Assembly (NCBI RefSeq): GCF_014126825.1
Contig: NZ_CP059900.1
Coordinates: 4,044,954 to 4,108,953, forward strand
DNA from: Tomitella gaofuii
GTDB taxonomy: Bacteria; Actinomycetota; Actinomycetes; Mycobacteriales; Mycobacteriaceae
DNA length: 64,000 nt
Reading direction: 5' to 3'
Part shown: piece by piece, positions 16,687 through 25,662 of the stretch
Layout: each line of letters begins with the position of its first letter
Numbering within the stretch: position 1 is the first letter of the stretch
Notes under the pieces: generated by a model
Told to the model about the DNA's origin: nothing
What the model saw: only the letters and a program-made list of their open reading frames with translations
The model's database searches: none
Translations under genes and position numbers: made by a program

Positions 16687-17802
16687 TCAGACGACGATGT
16701 CGACGTCGCCGACGGGCCTGTTGATGCACAGCTGGATCGGCTGGTCGGGCTCCGCGTCCGCCTCGCCGGTGAGCGCGTTGCGCGTGCAGCCTGAGCGGCG
16801 GACCGCGGTGCAGGAGAAGCAGATGCCCATGCGGCAGCCGTGCTCGGGGCTCAGCCCCGCCGCCTCGGCCTGTTCCAGCAGCACGTCGCCGGTGTTCGCG
16901 GCGTCGATGCCCGACGCGGAGAAGGTCACGGTGCCGTGCACCTCGTCGTCGGACGGGACGGCCGCGGGCGCCGCGTCGAACGCCTCGGTGTGCAGGCGCG
17001 CCCCGAGGCCCATGCCGTCGTAGACCTCGCGCACCGCTGCCATCATCCGTGCCGGTCCGCACAGGTACGCCTGCGCACCGCGCACCCAGGGCGCGGCCAG
17101 CGCCAGGTGCCCGGCGCTGAAGTGCCCGTCCACGTCGCCGGCCCCGTCCGCCGCCGTGCAGCCCACGATCACGGCCACCCCGCGCGCCGCCGCCAGCCTG
17201 CGCAGCTCCTGCGCGTGCACGAGCTCCTCCGGCCGGCGGACGTAGTGCAGGAAGGCCACGCGGCCGTCGTGCCGTTCGTCGACCAACGTCCGCAGCATCG
17301 CGAGCACCGGGGTGATCCCGCTGCCGGCGCTGATGAGGACGATGTCCCGTGGACGGGGCATGGGCAGGTGGAACTCACCGGCGGCCTGGGCCAGGTCCAC
17401 CATGAGGCCGGGCCGCGCCCGCTCGAGCAGCTCCTGCGAGACGAGCCCCGACGGGTGCGCCTTCACCGTGAGTTCCAGCCGGCCGTCTGCCCCGTGTTCG
17501 GAGCCGCACGGGGAGAAGCAGCGCGTGTGCCGCACCCCGTCGACCACCACCCCCACCCGCACGAACTGCCCGGCGCGGAAACCCCGCCACTGCCGCGTGG
17601 GCCGTAGGCTCAACGTCACCGAACGATCACCCTCCCGGCGAACAGCTGTCACCTGTGCGCGCAGGTCGTTCACCGTCACCGTCGGCGCGATCAGTTCGGT
17701 GTACCGGTCGACGCCATGCGGCGTGGCCATCGCTTCCGCCAGGCCCACGAACCGCCGAAGCAGGGGAACTCTGCGCTTGCCACCTGCGATAATATCCGTC
17801 AT
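16687..17802 (-). CDS. Ferredoxin reductase with fused 2Fe-2S domain, desaturase electron donor
   Basis: 371 residues. Order: N-terminal FAD domain with RGFRAGQFVRVGV-type flavin loop and CFSPCGSE, NAD(P) domain with LISAGSGITPVLAMLRTL and AYLCGPARMMAAV, and a C-terminal plant-type ferredoxin domain with CRMGICFSC (C-x4-C-x2-C) and a fourth Cys near the end (IQLCINRP). This is the Rv3230c type oxidoreductase that feeds electrons to DesA3. The ATG 17802 was chosen because the preferred N-terminus MTDIIAGGK begins there. The gene is divergent from a TetR gene, with a palindromic operator between them. Confidence 0.93.
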   Translation of the reverse strand: MTDIIAGGKRRVPLLRRFVGLAEAMATPHGVDRYTELIAPTVTVNDLRAQVTAVRREGDRSVTLSLRPTRQWRGFRAGQFVRVGVVVDGVRHTRCFSPCGSEHGADGRLELTVKAHPSGLVSQELLERARPGLMVDLAQAAGEFHLPMPRPRDIVLISAGSGITPVLAMLRTLVDERHDGRVAFLHYVRRPEELVHAQELRRLAAARGVAVIVGCTAADGAGDVDGHFSAGHLALAAPWVRGAQAYLCGPARMMAAVREVYDGMGLGARLHTEAFDAAPAAVPSDDEVHGTVTFSASGIDAANTGDVLLEQAEAAGLSPEHGCRMGICFSCTAVRRSGCTRNALTGEADAEPDQPIQLCINRPVGDVDIVV

Positions 17803-17901
17803 GCCACACCCTCCTGCCGCCCCTCGCGACGTCTCGTCACCGCACACCTGCACGGGTCATCGGCTGCACCGTGCCACCAGCGGGATGTGATCATCAACTT
17901 T

Positions 17902-17921
17902 CAGTGCACATCCGTACACTG
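17902..17921. promoter_or_regulatory. Candidate operator of the desaturase operon/TetR divergent promoter
   Basis: CAGTGCAC-ATCC-GTACACTG is an inverted repeat with 7 of 8 arm positions matched, located between the divergent reductase (17802) and TetR (18000) genes. The outer AGTG...CACT resembles palindromes bound by desaturase-controlling TetR proteins such as DesT of Pseudomonas; that similarity is from memory and weak. Confidence 0.55.
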
Positions 17922-17999
17922 GGTATTGTGACAGTAGAAGCGACGGCGGGGTCAAGGGTGACGCCCTGTGATCTGCGCTACGGACATAGACTCGGCGCC

Positions 18000-18626
18000 A
18001 TGGTCGAGCCCCTCGGTGCGGCGCGGGTCTCGCGCGCGGAACGCAAGCAGCTCACCCGCCGTGCGCTGCTGGACGCGACGCTCGACCTGCTCGAAGACCG
18101 CAGCTTCTCCGGCCTGAGCCTGCGCGAGGTCGCTCGGGCTGCCGGGATCGTGCCGACCGCCTTCTACCGGCACTTCGCCTCGCTCGACGACCTGGGCGTG
18201 ACGCTCGTGGAGGAGTCGATGCGCGTGGCCAGGCAGGCGCTGCGGGACGCGCGGTGCGGCGGCGGCCCGCCCACCATCGACGCCGCGCTGGGGGCGCTCG
18301 ACGCGAAGGTGCGCGATCACCCCCGCGAGTTCCGGTTCCTCGTCCGTGAACGCCACGGCGGTACGGCGGAGATCCGGGACGCCATCGGAGCCGAGCTGCG
18401 GGCGCTCGTCGGCGAACTGGCCATCGACCTCGCGCGCACGCCGGCGCTCGACGCGTGGTCGCCCGCGGAGCTGGACACTGCTGCGGACCTGCTCACGGTG
18501 ACCGCCCTCGAATCCGTCCCCGGCCTGCTGGGGACGCCACGCGACCATGCCGCGGCGCTCGGGCGTGCGGGACGGCAGCTGCGGATCATCGCGGCCGGAT
18601 TATCGGCCCGGCCGCCAAGCGCCTGA
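18000..18626 (+). CDS. TetR family regulator, probable repressor of the desaturase operon
   Basis: 208 residues from ATG 18000; a GTG at 17928 would add 24 residues. The HTH is RRALLDATLDLLEDRSFSGLSLREVARAAGIVPTAFYRHFASLDDLG (split here by position: helices about 18-65). FYRHF and the AAGI core are typical. It resembles fatty-acid-responsive TetR proteins placed divergently from desaturase-reductase pairs (DesT-like). No good ribosome site precedes 18000, so the transcript may be leaderless. It probably senses acyl-CoA unsaturation; this is inference from location. Confidence 0.82.
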   Translation: MVEPLGAARVSRAERKQLTRRALLDATLDLLEDRSFSGLSLREVARAAGIVPTAFYRHFASLDDLGVTLVEESMRVARQALRDARCGGGPPTIDAALGALDAKVRDHPREFRFLVRERHGGTAEIRDAIGAELRALVGELAIDLARTPALDAWSPAELDTAADLLTVTALESVPGLLGTPRDHAAALGRAGRQLRIIAAGLSARPPSA

Positions 18627-18720
18627 GTCGGCACCGCACCGTCTCAAGTTGAGGCGCGGCTCCTTGTGTCCTAGCGTCGGGCGGATACCGGCATACGCGC
18701 CAGACCGACACCGACACTCC

Positions 18721-18748
18721 GTCCCGGCACCCTGCGCGGGGCCGGGAC
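18721..18748 (+). promoter_or_regulatory. Stable hairpin in the leader of the BCCT transporter gene
   Basis: GTCCCGGC (18721-18728) and GCCGGGAC (18741-18748) pair perfectly, and CCC/GGG extend the stem past one bulged A around a TGCGC loop. It ends 12 nt before the AGGGAGAGG ribosome site of the gene starting at 18768. It has no U-run, so it looks like a leader structure rather than a terminator. Confidence 0.5.
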
Positions 18749-18767
18749 GGCGCAGGGAGAGGCCTCC

Positions 18768-20795
<2,028 letters not shown>

Positions 20796-20816
20796 CGCTC
20801 CCGCTGCCCCGACCAC

Positions 20817-20860
20817 GACCGCGGCCCGCCGACCACACACGTCGGCGGGCCGCGGTCTTT
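20817..20860. terminator. Strong intrinsic terminator after the BCCT gene
   Basis: GACCGCGGCCCGCCGAC (20817-20833) and GTCGGCGGGCCGCGGTC (20841-20857) form a 17-bp perfect stem with a CACACAC loop, followed by TTT. It separates the BCCT transcript from the micro-protein pair downstream. Confidence 0.9.
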
Positions 20861-20936
20861 CGCGTCCTTGGGTCCGTGCACCGCCCGCTGGGTCGACTCG
20901 CGAGAGACGGAGAGGGAACCCACAACGCCCTCGCGC

Positions 20937-20965
20937 TTGTGCTCTGACTCACCAGTAACTATGGT
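20937..20965 (+). promoter_or_regulatory. Probable promoter of the micro-protein pair
   Basis: TTGTGC (20937-20942) and TATGGT (20960-20965) are separated by 17 nt, a good sigma-70/SigA-like match, about 60 nt upstream of the first small gene. The region is isolated by the terminator at 20817-20860. Confidence 0.5.
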
Positions 20966-20983
20966 CGTCTGCGACATTGCAAA

Positions 20984-21005
20984 CGTACGTCCAATGCGTA
21001 CGTCC
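20984..21005. repeat. Direct repeat CGTACGTCC in the micro-protein leader
   Basis: CGTACGTCC occurs at 20984-20992 and 20997-21005, a 13-nt period, each containing the self-complementary CGTACG-like core. It lies between the likely transcription start and the ribosome site at 21018-21023, so it may be an operator or an RNA element. Confidence 0.4.
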
Positions 21006-21030
21006 GTCTCATAACTCAAGGAGTTTTACA

Positions 21031-21180
21031 ATGGGTTCACTTCCGGGCCTCATCGACCTGCTGCCGATGATCAACATCCTCAACGGCTTCGACACGATGT
21101 CGCTCAACGGCATCGGGTCGGCACAGACCCAGTCGCTCGACGCCGTCGGCTCGCTCGAGGGCCTCATCGGCGGCAAGTAG
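21031..21180 (+). CDS. 49-residue micro-protein, PorA/PorH-like candidate (first of pair)
   Basis: The gene starts at ATG 21031 with an excellent AAGGAG 8 nt upstream and encodes 49 residues, MGSLPGLIDLLPMINILNGF at the N-terminus and ending SLEGLIGGK. There is no signal peptide and no Cys; the residue mix is Gly, Ser, Leu, Ile and Asn with amphipathic spacing. Codon use is like that of expressed host genes. A second protein of the same style follows 63 nt later, and the pair is bracketed by strong terminators and has its own promoter. In Corynebacterium the tandem genes porH and porA encode 57- and 45-residue signal-less proteins that together form the mycomembrane channel. Size, tandem arrangement, composition and lack of signal agree; sequence identity is not evident. 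Alternatives: a secreted small peptide pair or toxin. Confidence 0.6.
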   Translation: MGSLPGLIDLLPMINILNGFDTMSLNGIGSAQTQSLDAVGSLEGLIGGK

Positions 21181-21243
21181 CCACACCCCCTCACCGGCCG
21201 GGCGCCGGCCGTCAGTCTCAAAGCACAGATCCAGGAGAAACAC

Positions 21244-21408
21244 ATGCTCACGCAGTCCCTCACCGACGTTTTCGGCGTCTTCAACACCAGCATCGAGAAC
21301 GGCACCGGCTCCATCAGCAAGCTCGGCGGCGAAGGCATCGGCAGCCTCGGCGACATCCTCAAGCCCTTCTTCGCCGGCCTCGAGACCATGAGCGGCGCGG
21401 CCAAGTAG
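21244..21408 (+). CDS. 54-residue micro-protein, PorA/PorH-like candidate (second of pair)
   Basis: ATG 21244 follows CCAGGAGAAACAC. The 54 residues begin MLTQSLTDVFGVFNTSIENG and end in ETMSGAAK, with no signal peptide, no Cys, and amphipathic helices rich in Gly, Ser, Leu and Phe. Ser and Thr residues suitable for O-mycoloylation, a known modification of corynebacterial PorA/PorH, are plentiful. The gene shares style, size and C-terminal Lys with the preceding 49-residue gene and lies before a strong hairpin. Assignment as a two-component mycomembrane channel is inference. Confidence 0.6.
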   Translation: MLTQSLTDVFGVFNTSIENGTGSISKLGGEGIGSLGDILKPFFAGLETMSGAAK

Positions 21409-21422
21409 GACCGCCTGCACCC

Positions 21423-21454
21423 GCGGGGCGCCCACCGACCGGTGGGCGCCCCGC
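21423..21454. terminator. Hairpin terminator after the micro-protein pair
   Basis: GCGGGGCGCCCACC (21423-21436) and GGTGGGCGCCCCGC (21441-21454) form a 14-bp perfect stem with a GACC loop, 15 nt after the stop of the second small gene. The U-run is weak. Confidence 0.8.
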
Positions 21455-21484
21455 AGTGTTCGTCCGTGCCACTTCACTTGCACT

Positions 21485-21508
21485 GCCGTACGGTATTTTC
21501 AATACGGC
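21485..21508. promoter_or_regulatory. Inverted repeat in an AT-richer patch upstream of the LLM gene
   Basis: GCCGTA-N12-TACGGC is a perfect 6-bp inverted repeat around CGGTATTTTCAA. It is separate from the GGACA/TGTCC site at 21555 and could be a second operator for the gene at 21659. Confidence 0.3.
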
Positions 21509-21554
21509 TGAAGTCATCCACCGCGATCCTCCGAACTGCGGCGCCAACCTCGTG

Positions 21555-21568
21555 CGGACACCTGTCCG
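21555..21568. promoter_or_regulatory. Regulon palindrome, site 1 (LLM gene promoter)
   Basis: CGGACA-CC-TGTCCG, a perfect 6-bp arm palindrome, 90 nt upstream of the gene at 21659 and just upstream of a -10-like TAGGCT (21579-21584). Same core as the sites at 25430, 25500, 25649 and 31247. Confidence 0.65.
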
Positions 21569-21658
21569 GCCGCTGCTCTAGGCTGACGCTTGCGGTGCAG
21601 GCACCGGCCTCACCGGCCTGGCCGCAACCGGAGAACCCGCGAGAAGCGAGGAGCCGCC

Positions 21659-22513
21659 GTGCGTTTCGGAGTCACCCTGTTCACCAGCGACAGGGGCATC
21701 ACCCCCGCCGCCGCCGCCCGCGCCGCCGAGGACGCGGGTTTCGACGCGTTCTACGTGCCCGAGCACACCCACATCCCCGCCCGCCGCGAGGCCGCGCACC
21801 CCGCCACCGGCGACGCCTCGCTGCCGGACGACCGCTACATGCGCACGCTCGACCCGTGGGTGGCGCTGGGCACCGCGATTCCGGTGACGTCGACGATCCG
21901 CCTGGGCACGTGCGTGGCACTGCCCGTGGAGCATGATCCGCTCACCCTCGCGAAGACCATCGCCACGGTCGACCACCTCGCGGGCGGGCGGGTGACCCTG
22001 GGCGTGGGCTTCGGCTGGAACCTGGACGAGCTGCGCGACCACGGCGTGCCCATCGGGCGCCGGCGGACGATGCTGCGCGAGTATCTCGAGGCCATGAAGA
22101 CACTGTGGGACGACGAGGAGGCCGAGTACCACGGCGAGTTCGTCGAGTTCGACGCCGCGTGGGCCTGGCCCAAGCCCGTGCAATCGCGGGTGCCGGTGAT
22201 CGTGGGTTGCGCGGGCAACGAGAAGAACTTCCGGTGGATCGCCCGCAACGCCGACGGATGGATGACCACCCCGCGCGAGGACGGGGTCGACGCCGGGATC
22301 GCAGGCCTGCGCAGGGCGTGGGCGGAGGCCGGCCGCGACGGCGCGCCGCTGATCCACGCCCTGGTTCCGGGGCGCCCGGACCCCGACGAACTCGCCCGCT
22401 GGCGCGATCTGGGCGTCACCGAGGCGATCTGCGGCATGCCCGACGCGGACGAACCGACCGTCGCCGCCTACCTCCAGCACCTCGCCGGGCGCGTCGCGCA
22501 CCTGCGCGGCTGA
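21659..22513 (+). CDS. LLM-class F420-dependent oxidoreductase
   Basis: 284 residues of a TIM-barrel flavin/F420 enzyme of the luciferase-like family: MRFGVTLFTSDRGI, GFDAFYVPEHTHIPA, GTAIPVTSTIRLGTCV, then LTLAKTIATVDHLAGGRVTLGVGFGWN. This is the TIGR03619-like actinobacterial group in which F420 is the usual cofactor. It would oxidise or reduce an unidentified substrate. The start is GTG 21659 with GAGGAG 6 nt upstream. Its promoter has the same palindrome as the neighbouring P450 and aldehyde dehydrogenase operons, so it probably belongs to the same pathway. It converges on the CMD gene with 37 nt between. Confidence 0.88.
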   Translation: MRFGVTLFTSDRGITPAAAARAAEDAGFDAFYVPEHTHIPARREAAHPATGDASLPDDRYMRTLDPWVALGTAIPVTSTIRLGTCVALPVEHDPLTLAKTIATVDHLAGGRVTLGVGFGWNLDELRDHGVPIGRRRTMLREYLEAMKTLWDDEEAEYHGEFVEFDAAWAWPKPVQSRVPVIVGCAGNEKNFRWIARNADGWMTTPREDGVDAGIAGLRRAWAEAGRDGAPLIHALVPGRPDPDELARWRDLGVTEAICGMPDADEPTVAAYLQHLAGRVAHLRG

Positions 22514-22550
22514 GGCCCGGAGGCCGGCCGGAACCGCCGCCGGCCGCTGC

Positions 22551-22967
22551 TCACTCCTCGCGCGCCGCGGCCTTCTCGTGTTGGTGGACGACCTTGCCGA
22601 CAAGCTGGTCGAACTTGGTGCCGATGGGCCAGCCCACGTAGTGGCACAGGAAGATCGCGACCTCGCGCAGCTGCCGTTCGTCGAGCTCGCCGTTGCGCAG
22701 GGCCGCGCTGATCTGGATCTCGGCGATGTCGAGCACTCCCTGCGCGGCGATCGAGCCGAGCAGGATCAGGCGCCTGTCGCGCACGCTGAGTCCGTCGCGC
22801 TCCCAGATGTCGGCGAAGAGGTGGTCGACGGTGATCCCGTAGAAGTCGCCGGGCAGGTCGCCCAGCTCGAAGCCGTAGACCTCGCTCATCCTGGCCAGCC
22901 CCCGCGCCCGGCGCGCGGTGCCGGGGCCGCCCTGGTCTTCCGGGTCCGTACTCTGCTGTCCGCTCAT
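22551..22967 (-). CDS. Carboxymuconolactone decarboxylase (CMD) family protein
   Basis: 138 residues with a CMD fold: DLPGDFYGITVDHLFADIWERDGL, then RDRRLILLGSIAAQG, and an REVAIFLCHYVGWP motif. The HYVGWP block is typical of the gamma-carboxymuconolactone decarboxylase group. Located downstream of, and overlapping by ATGA (22967-22964), a hydroxyisobutyrate-dehydrogenase-like gene. The order ALDH - HIBADH - CMD matches M. tuberculosis Rv0768-Rv0770-Rv0771 (from memory). The substrate is unknown; a role in ring or side-chain catabolism is likely. Confidence 0.87.
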   Translation of the reverse strand: MSGQQSTDPEDQGGPGTARRARGLARMSEVYGFELGDLPGDFYGITVDHLFADIWERDGLSVRDRRLILLGSIAAQGVLDIAEIQISAALRNGELDERQLREVAIFLCHYVGWPIGTKFDQLVGKVVHQHEKAAAREE

Positions 22968-23912
22968 ACGTTTCCCTTCCGTTCGTCGTCGGCCGCCTCG
23001 GCGAGGAAGCCCGGCCCCACGCCCAGCCCCGCGCCGAGCCCGGCGAGCGCACAGCGGGCCAGCGGCAGGTCGACATGCTCGCGCCCGCCGAGGCCCAGGG
23101 CCAGGTCGAGGTCCTTTTCGCCCAGGTCGCGCACGTGCACGAGGATCGGGTGCAGCGGATCGCCGGGGTCGACCGGCACCGTGCTGCCGCGCAGCATGAT
23201 GGCGCCCGGCCCGCCGGTGACGGCGTCGGAGTGGCGCACCACCGCGCCGAGCGCGGCCACGTCGAGCCCGCAGGCCTCGGCCAAGCGCTGCGCCTCGGCC
23301 GCCCGCGGTGAACGAGACGAAGTGCAGCAGGTTGCGGGCGAGTTTCATCCGCGTGCCCGCGCCGACCGCACCCGCGTGCACCACCAGCCCCGCGAACAGC
23401 GCGAACGGGCCGCGCACCGCCGCGAAGGCCGCGTCGGTGCCGCCCACCATCACCGCCAGTTCCCCACTGCGGGCGCCGGCCGCGCCGCCGCTGATGGGCG
23501 CGTCCACCAGCTCCACCCCGGCGGCCCGGCACTGCGCCGCCAGTTCGGCGGCGGCGGTGTCGGAGATCGTCGAGTGCACGGCCACCACGGCGGGCGGCCG
23601 CGCGGCCGCCAGGATGCCGTCGGGGCCGGCGACGACCCGGCGCACCTGCGCGTCGTCGAGCACGGTGACGCAGACGATCCCCGCCCCGTGCGCCGCCTCG
23701 GCCGGGGTGTCCGCCAGGTGCGCACCGGCCGCGGCGAACTGCTCCATGGCCTCGGCGCGCACGTCGCACACCGTCAGTCCACCCGGGTGCGCCAGCAGCC
23801 GCCGCGCCATGGGCGCCCCCATCGAGCCCAGGCCGATGCACCCGATACGGGTCGACTGCGCGTCCGCGGCCGCGGGAACGCCTCCGTCCGGCCCGGTCTC
23901 ACCGCTCGGCAT
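22964..23912 (-). pseudogene. 3-hydroxyisobutyrate dehydrogenase-like NAD-binding protein, frameshifted
   Basis: The N-terminal Rossmann domain begins at ATG 23912 and has IGCIGLGSMGAPMARRLL, the substrate motif VDAPISGGAAGA and catalytic-region Lys in GAGTRMKLARNLL. After LLHFVSFTA the reading frame breaks near 23302-23305; the rest (AEACGLDVAALGAVVRHSDAV to the TGA at 22964) is in the next frame. The 949-nt length is 3n+1; removing one G of GCGGGCGG restores SFTAAAEAQRLAEACGLD, the normal helix of the family. So there is one extra base, either real or a sequencing error. It overlaps the ALDH gene by 14 nt and the CMD start by 4 nt. Family members oxidise beta-hydroxyacids using NAD(P). Confidence 0.85.
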
Positions 23913-25380
23913 ACGCCACCGCCTTCGTCTCCAGATACTCCTCGAAGCCGGCCACGCCCATCTCCCGGCCGATCCCCGACTGCTTGTAGCCGCCGAACGG
24001 CACGTCGGGCGAGTACCAGAGCCCGCCATTGACGCCCAGCGTGCCGGTGCGGACGCCGCGCACCACGCGGTCGACGCGGGCCGGGTCGTCGCCCCACACC
24101 GCGCCGGAGAGCCCGTAGGGCGAGTCGTTGGCGATGCGGACGGCGTCGTCGTCGCCGTCGTGCGGGATGATCGCCAGCACCGGGCCGAAGATCTCCTCGC
24201 GCGCGGCGCGGGCCGTGTTGTCGAGGCCCGCGATGAGGGTGGGTTCGAGGAAGCATCCGCGCTCGCGCCCCGGCGGCCGCCGCCCGCCGCACACCACGGT
24301 GCCGCCTTCCTCCACCGCGAGAGCCAGATACGACTCGACCCGCTCGCGCTGGCGCTCGGAGATCAGCGGCCCGCACACCGTGCCCGGGTCGGCCGGGTCG
24401 CCTGGCGGCAGGCCGGTGAGAGCGGCGGCCGTGGCGGCGGTGGCCTCGTCGAGCCGGTGGCGCGGCACCAGCAGCCGGGTGGTGATGGCGCAGCCCTGGC
24501 CCGCGTGGGTGGCCACCGTGAACGCGGCGGTGGCGCAGGCGGCGCGCAGCCGGTCGGCGTCGAGGCAGTCGAGCACGACGAACGCCGACTTGCCTCCGAG
24601 CTCGAGGAACACCTTGGTGAGGTTCTCCGACGCCGCCACCATGACGGCGCGGCCGGTGGCGGAGGAGCCGGTGAACGAGACCACGTCCACGCGCGGGTCG
24701 GCGGCGAGCTGCGCGCCCACGCCGTGGTCCGACGAGGTGACGACGCCCAGCACTCCGGGCGGCAGGTCGGTCTCCTCGGCCGCGATCCTGCCCACGAGCG
24801 CCGCGCACCAGGGGGTGTCGGGCGCGGGCTTGAGCACCGCGGTGCAGCCCGCGGCCAGGGCGGGGCCGATCTTGGCGAGGGTGATCTGGTGCGGGAAGTT
24901 CCACGGCGTGATGGCGGCGACCACACCCGCCGCCTCGCGCAGCAGCGTGCGGCGGGTGGGTATTCCCATGGGCGTGGCGGGCCCCAGATCGGTGCTCCAA
25001 CGGTAGCTTTCGGCGAGGTCGGCGAAGTAGCCGAGATCGGCGACGGGCCCCTCGAGCTGAGGTCCCGCGGTGAGCAGCGCGGGCGCGCCGGCCTCGGCGA
25101 TGGTCACCTCGCGCAGCTCCTCGACATGCCGCTGCAGCCCGTCCCGCAGCTGACGCAGGCACCGGGCACGGAACGCGTGGTCGCCCGACCAGCCGGTGGT
25201 GTCGAAAGCGCGGCGCGCCGCGCGGATGGCGGCATCCATGTCGTCGCCGCCGCCATCGGCCGCGCGCCCGATCGGCTCCTCGGTGGCCGGGTTGAAGGTG
25301 GCGAAGGTGGCGCCCGATGCTGCGGGCACGAGTGTGCCGTCGATCAAGAGGTCGGTGCTGGCGTCGGGGCGCAGCGGCAT
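23899..25380 (-). CDS. NAD-dependent aldehyde dehydrogenase (AldA-like)
   Basis: 493 residues, full length. Key motifs: VAAITPWNFPHQITLAK, the SFTGSSATGR coenzyme loop, catalytic Glu260 in VFLELGGK and nucleophile Cys297 in HAGQGC, then EEIFGPVLAIIPH and the C-terminal PFGGYKQSGIGRE. It oxidises an aldehyde to the acid in the cytoplasm. It is first in the operon with the HIBADH-like and CMD genes and is divergent from TetR-P450-SDR; this layout is that of M. tuberculosis Rv0768 (aldA) next to Rv0767c-Rv0765c. Its promoter (TAGAGT, 25450-25445) has a regulon palindrome over the expected transcription start. Confidence 0.95.
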   Translation of the reverse strand: MPLRPDASTDLLIDGTLVPAASGATFATFNPATEEPIGRAADGGGDDMDAAIRAARRAFDTTGWSGDHAFRARCLRQLRDGLQRHVEELREVTIAEAGAPALLTAGPQLEGPVADLGYFADLAESYRWSTDLGPATPMGIPTRRTLLREAAGVVAAITPWNFPHQITLAKIGPALAAGCTAVLKPAPDTPWCAALVGRIAAEETDLPPGVLGVVTSSDHGVGAQLAADPRVDVVSFTGSSATGRAVMVAASENLTKVFLELGGKSAFVVLDCLDADRLRAACATAAFTVATHAGQGCAITTRLLVPRHRLDEATAATAAALTGLPPGDPADPGTVCGPLISERQRERVESYLALAVEEGGTVVCGGRRPPGRERGCFLEPTLIAGLDNTARAAREEIFGPVLAIIPHDGDDDAVRIANDSPYGLSGAVWGDDPARVDRVVRGVRTGTLGVNGGLWYSPDVPFGGYKQSGIGREMGVAGFEEYLETKAVAYAER

Positions 25381-25429
25381 GTCTCACCGGCTTCCGGGGG
25401 GAGAGCGGGTGGCCCCGCTCGAGGTCGTT

Positions 25430-25443
25430 CGGACAGGTGTCTG
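25430..25443. promoter_or_regulatory. Regulon palindrome, site 2 (ALDH operon promoter)
   Basis: CGGACA-GG-TGTCTG: 5 of 6 arm positions pair. On the minus strand it begins 1-2 nt after a -10-like TAGAGT (25450-25445), so it should cover the transcription start of the aldehyde dehydrogenase operon. Confidence 0.6.
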
Positions 25444-25499
25444 GACTCTAGTGCGCCGTGCGTCGTACCGCACCGGCTTTCGACCGGATGACCTCTTCC

Positions 25500-25513
25500 C
25501 GGACATCTGTCTG
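25500..25513. promoter_or_regulatory. Regulon palindrome, site 3 (between ALDH and TetR genes)
   Basis: CGGACA-TC-TGTCTG, again one arm mismatch, 63 nt from site 2, with a further half-like TCACCTGTC directly after it. It lies in the divergent region shared by the two operons. Confidence 0.55.
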
Positions 25514-25648
25514 GTCACCTGTCGACATTCCACGCGCACCGGTCTACGGTGGGCGGCACGCGGTCGCGCCGGGCGGCCGCCGGACAGCGAAAGGCGCGGT
25601 GATGGTGCACTCCACTCCCGGCCTCGGCACCCCCGGTGCCGTAGCGTC

Positions 25649-25662
25649 CGGACACATGTCCG
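25649..25662. promoter_or_regulatory. Regulon palindrome, site 4, over the TetR start codon
   Basis: CGGACA-CA-TGTCCG is a perfect arm palindrome and contains the ATG at 25656. A -10-like TAGCGT (25642-25647) lies 8 nt before the ATG, the spacing of a leaderless transcript, so binding here would block the regulator's own transcription start. Confidence 0.6.
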
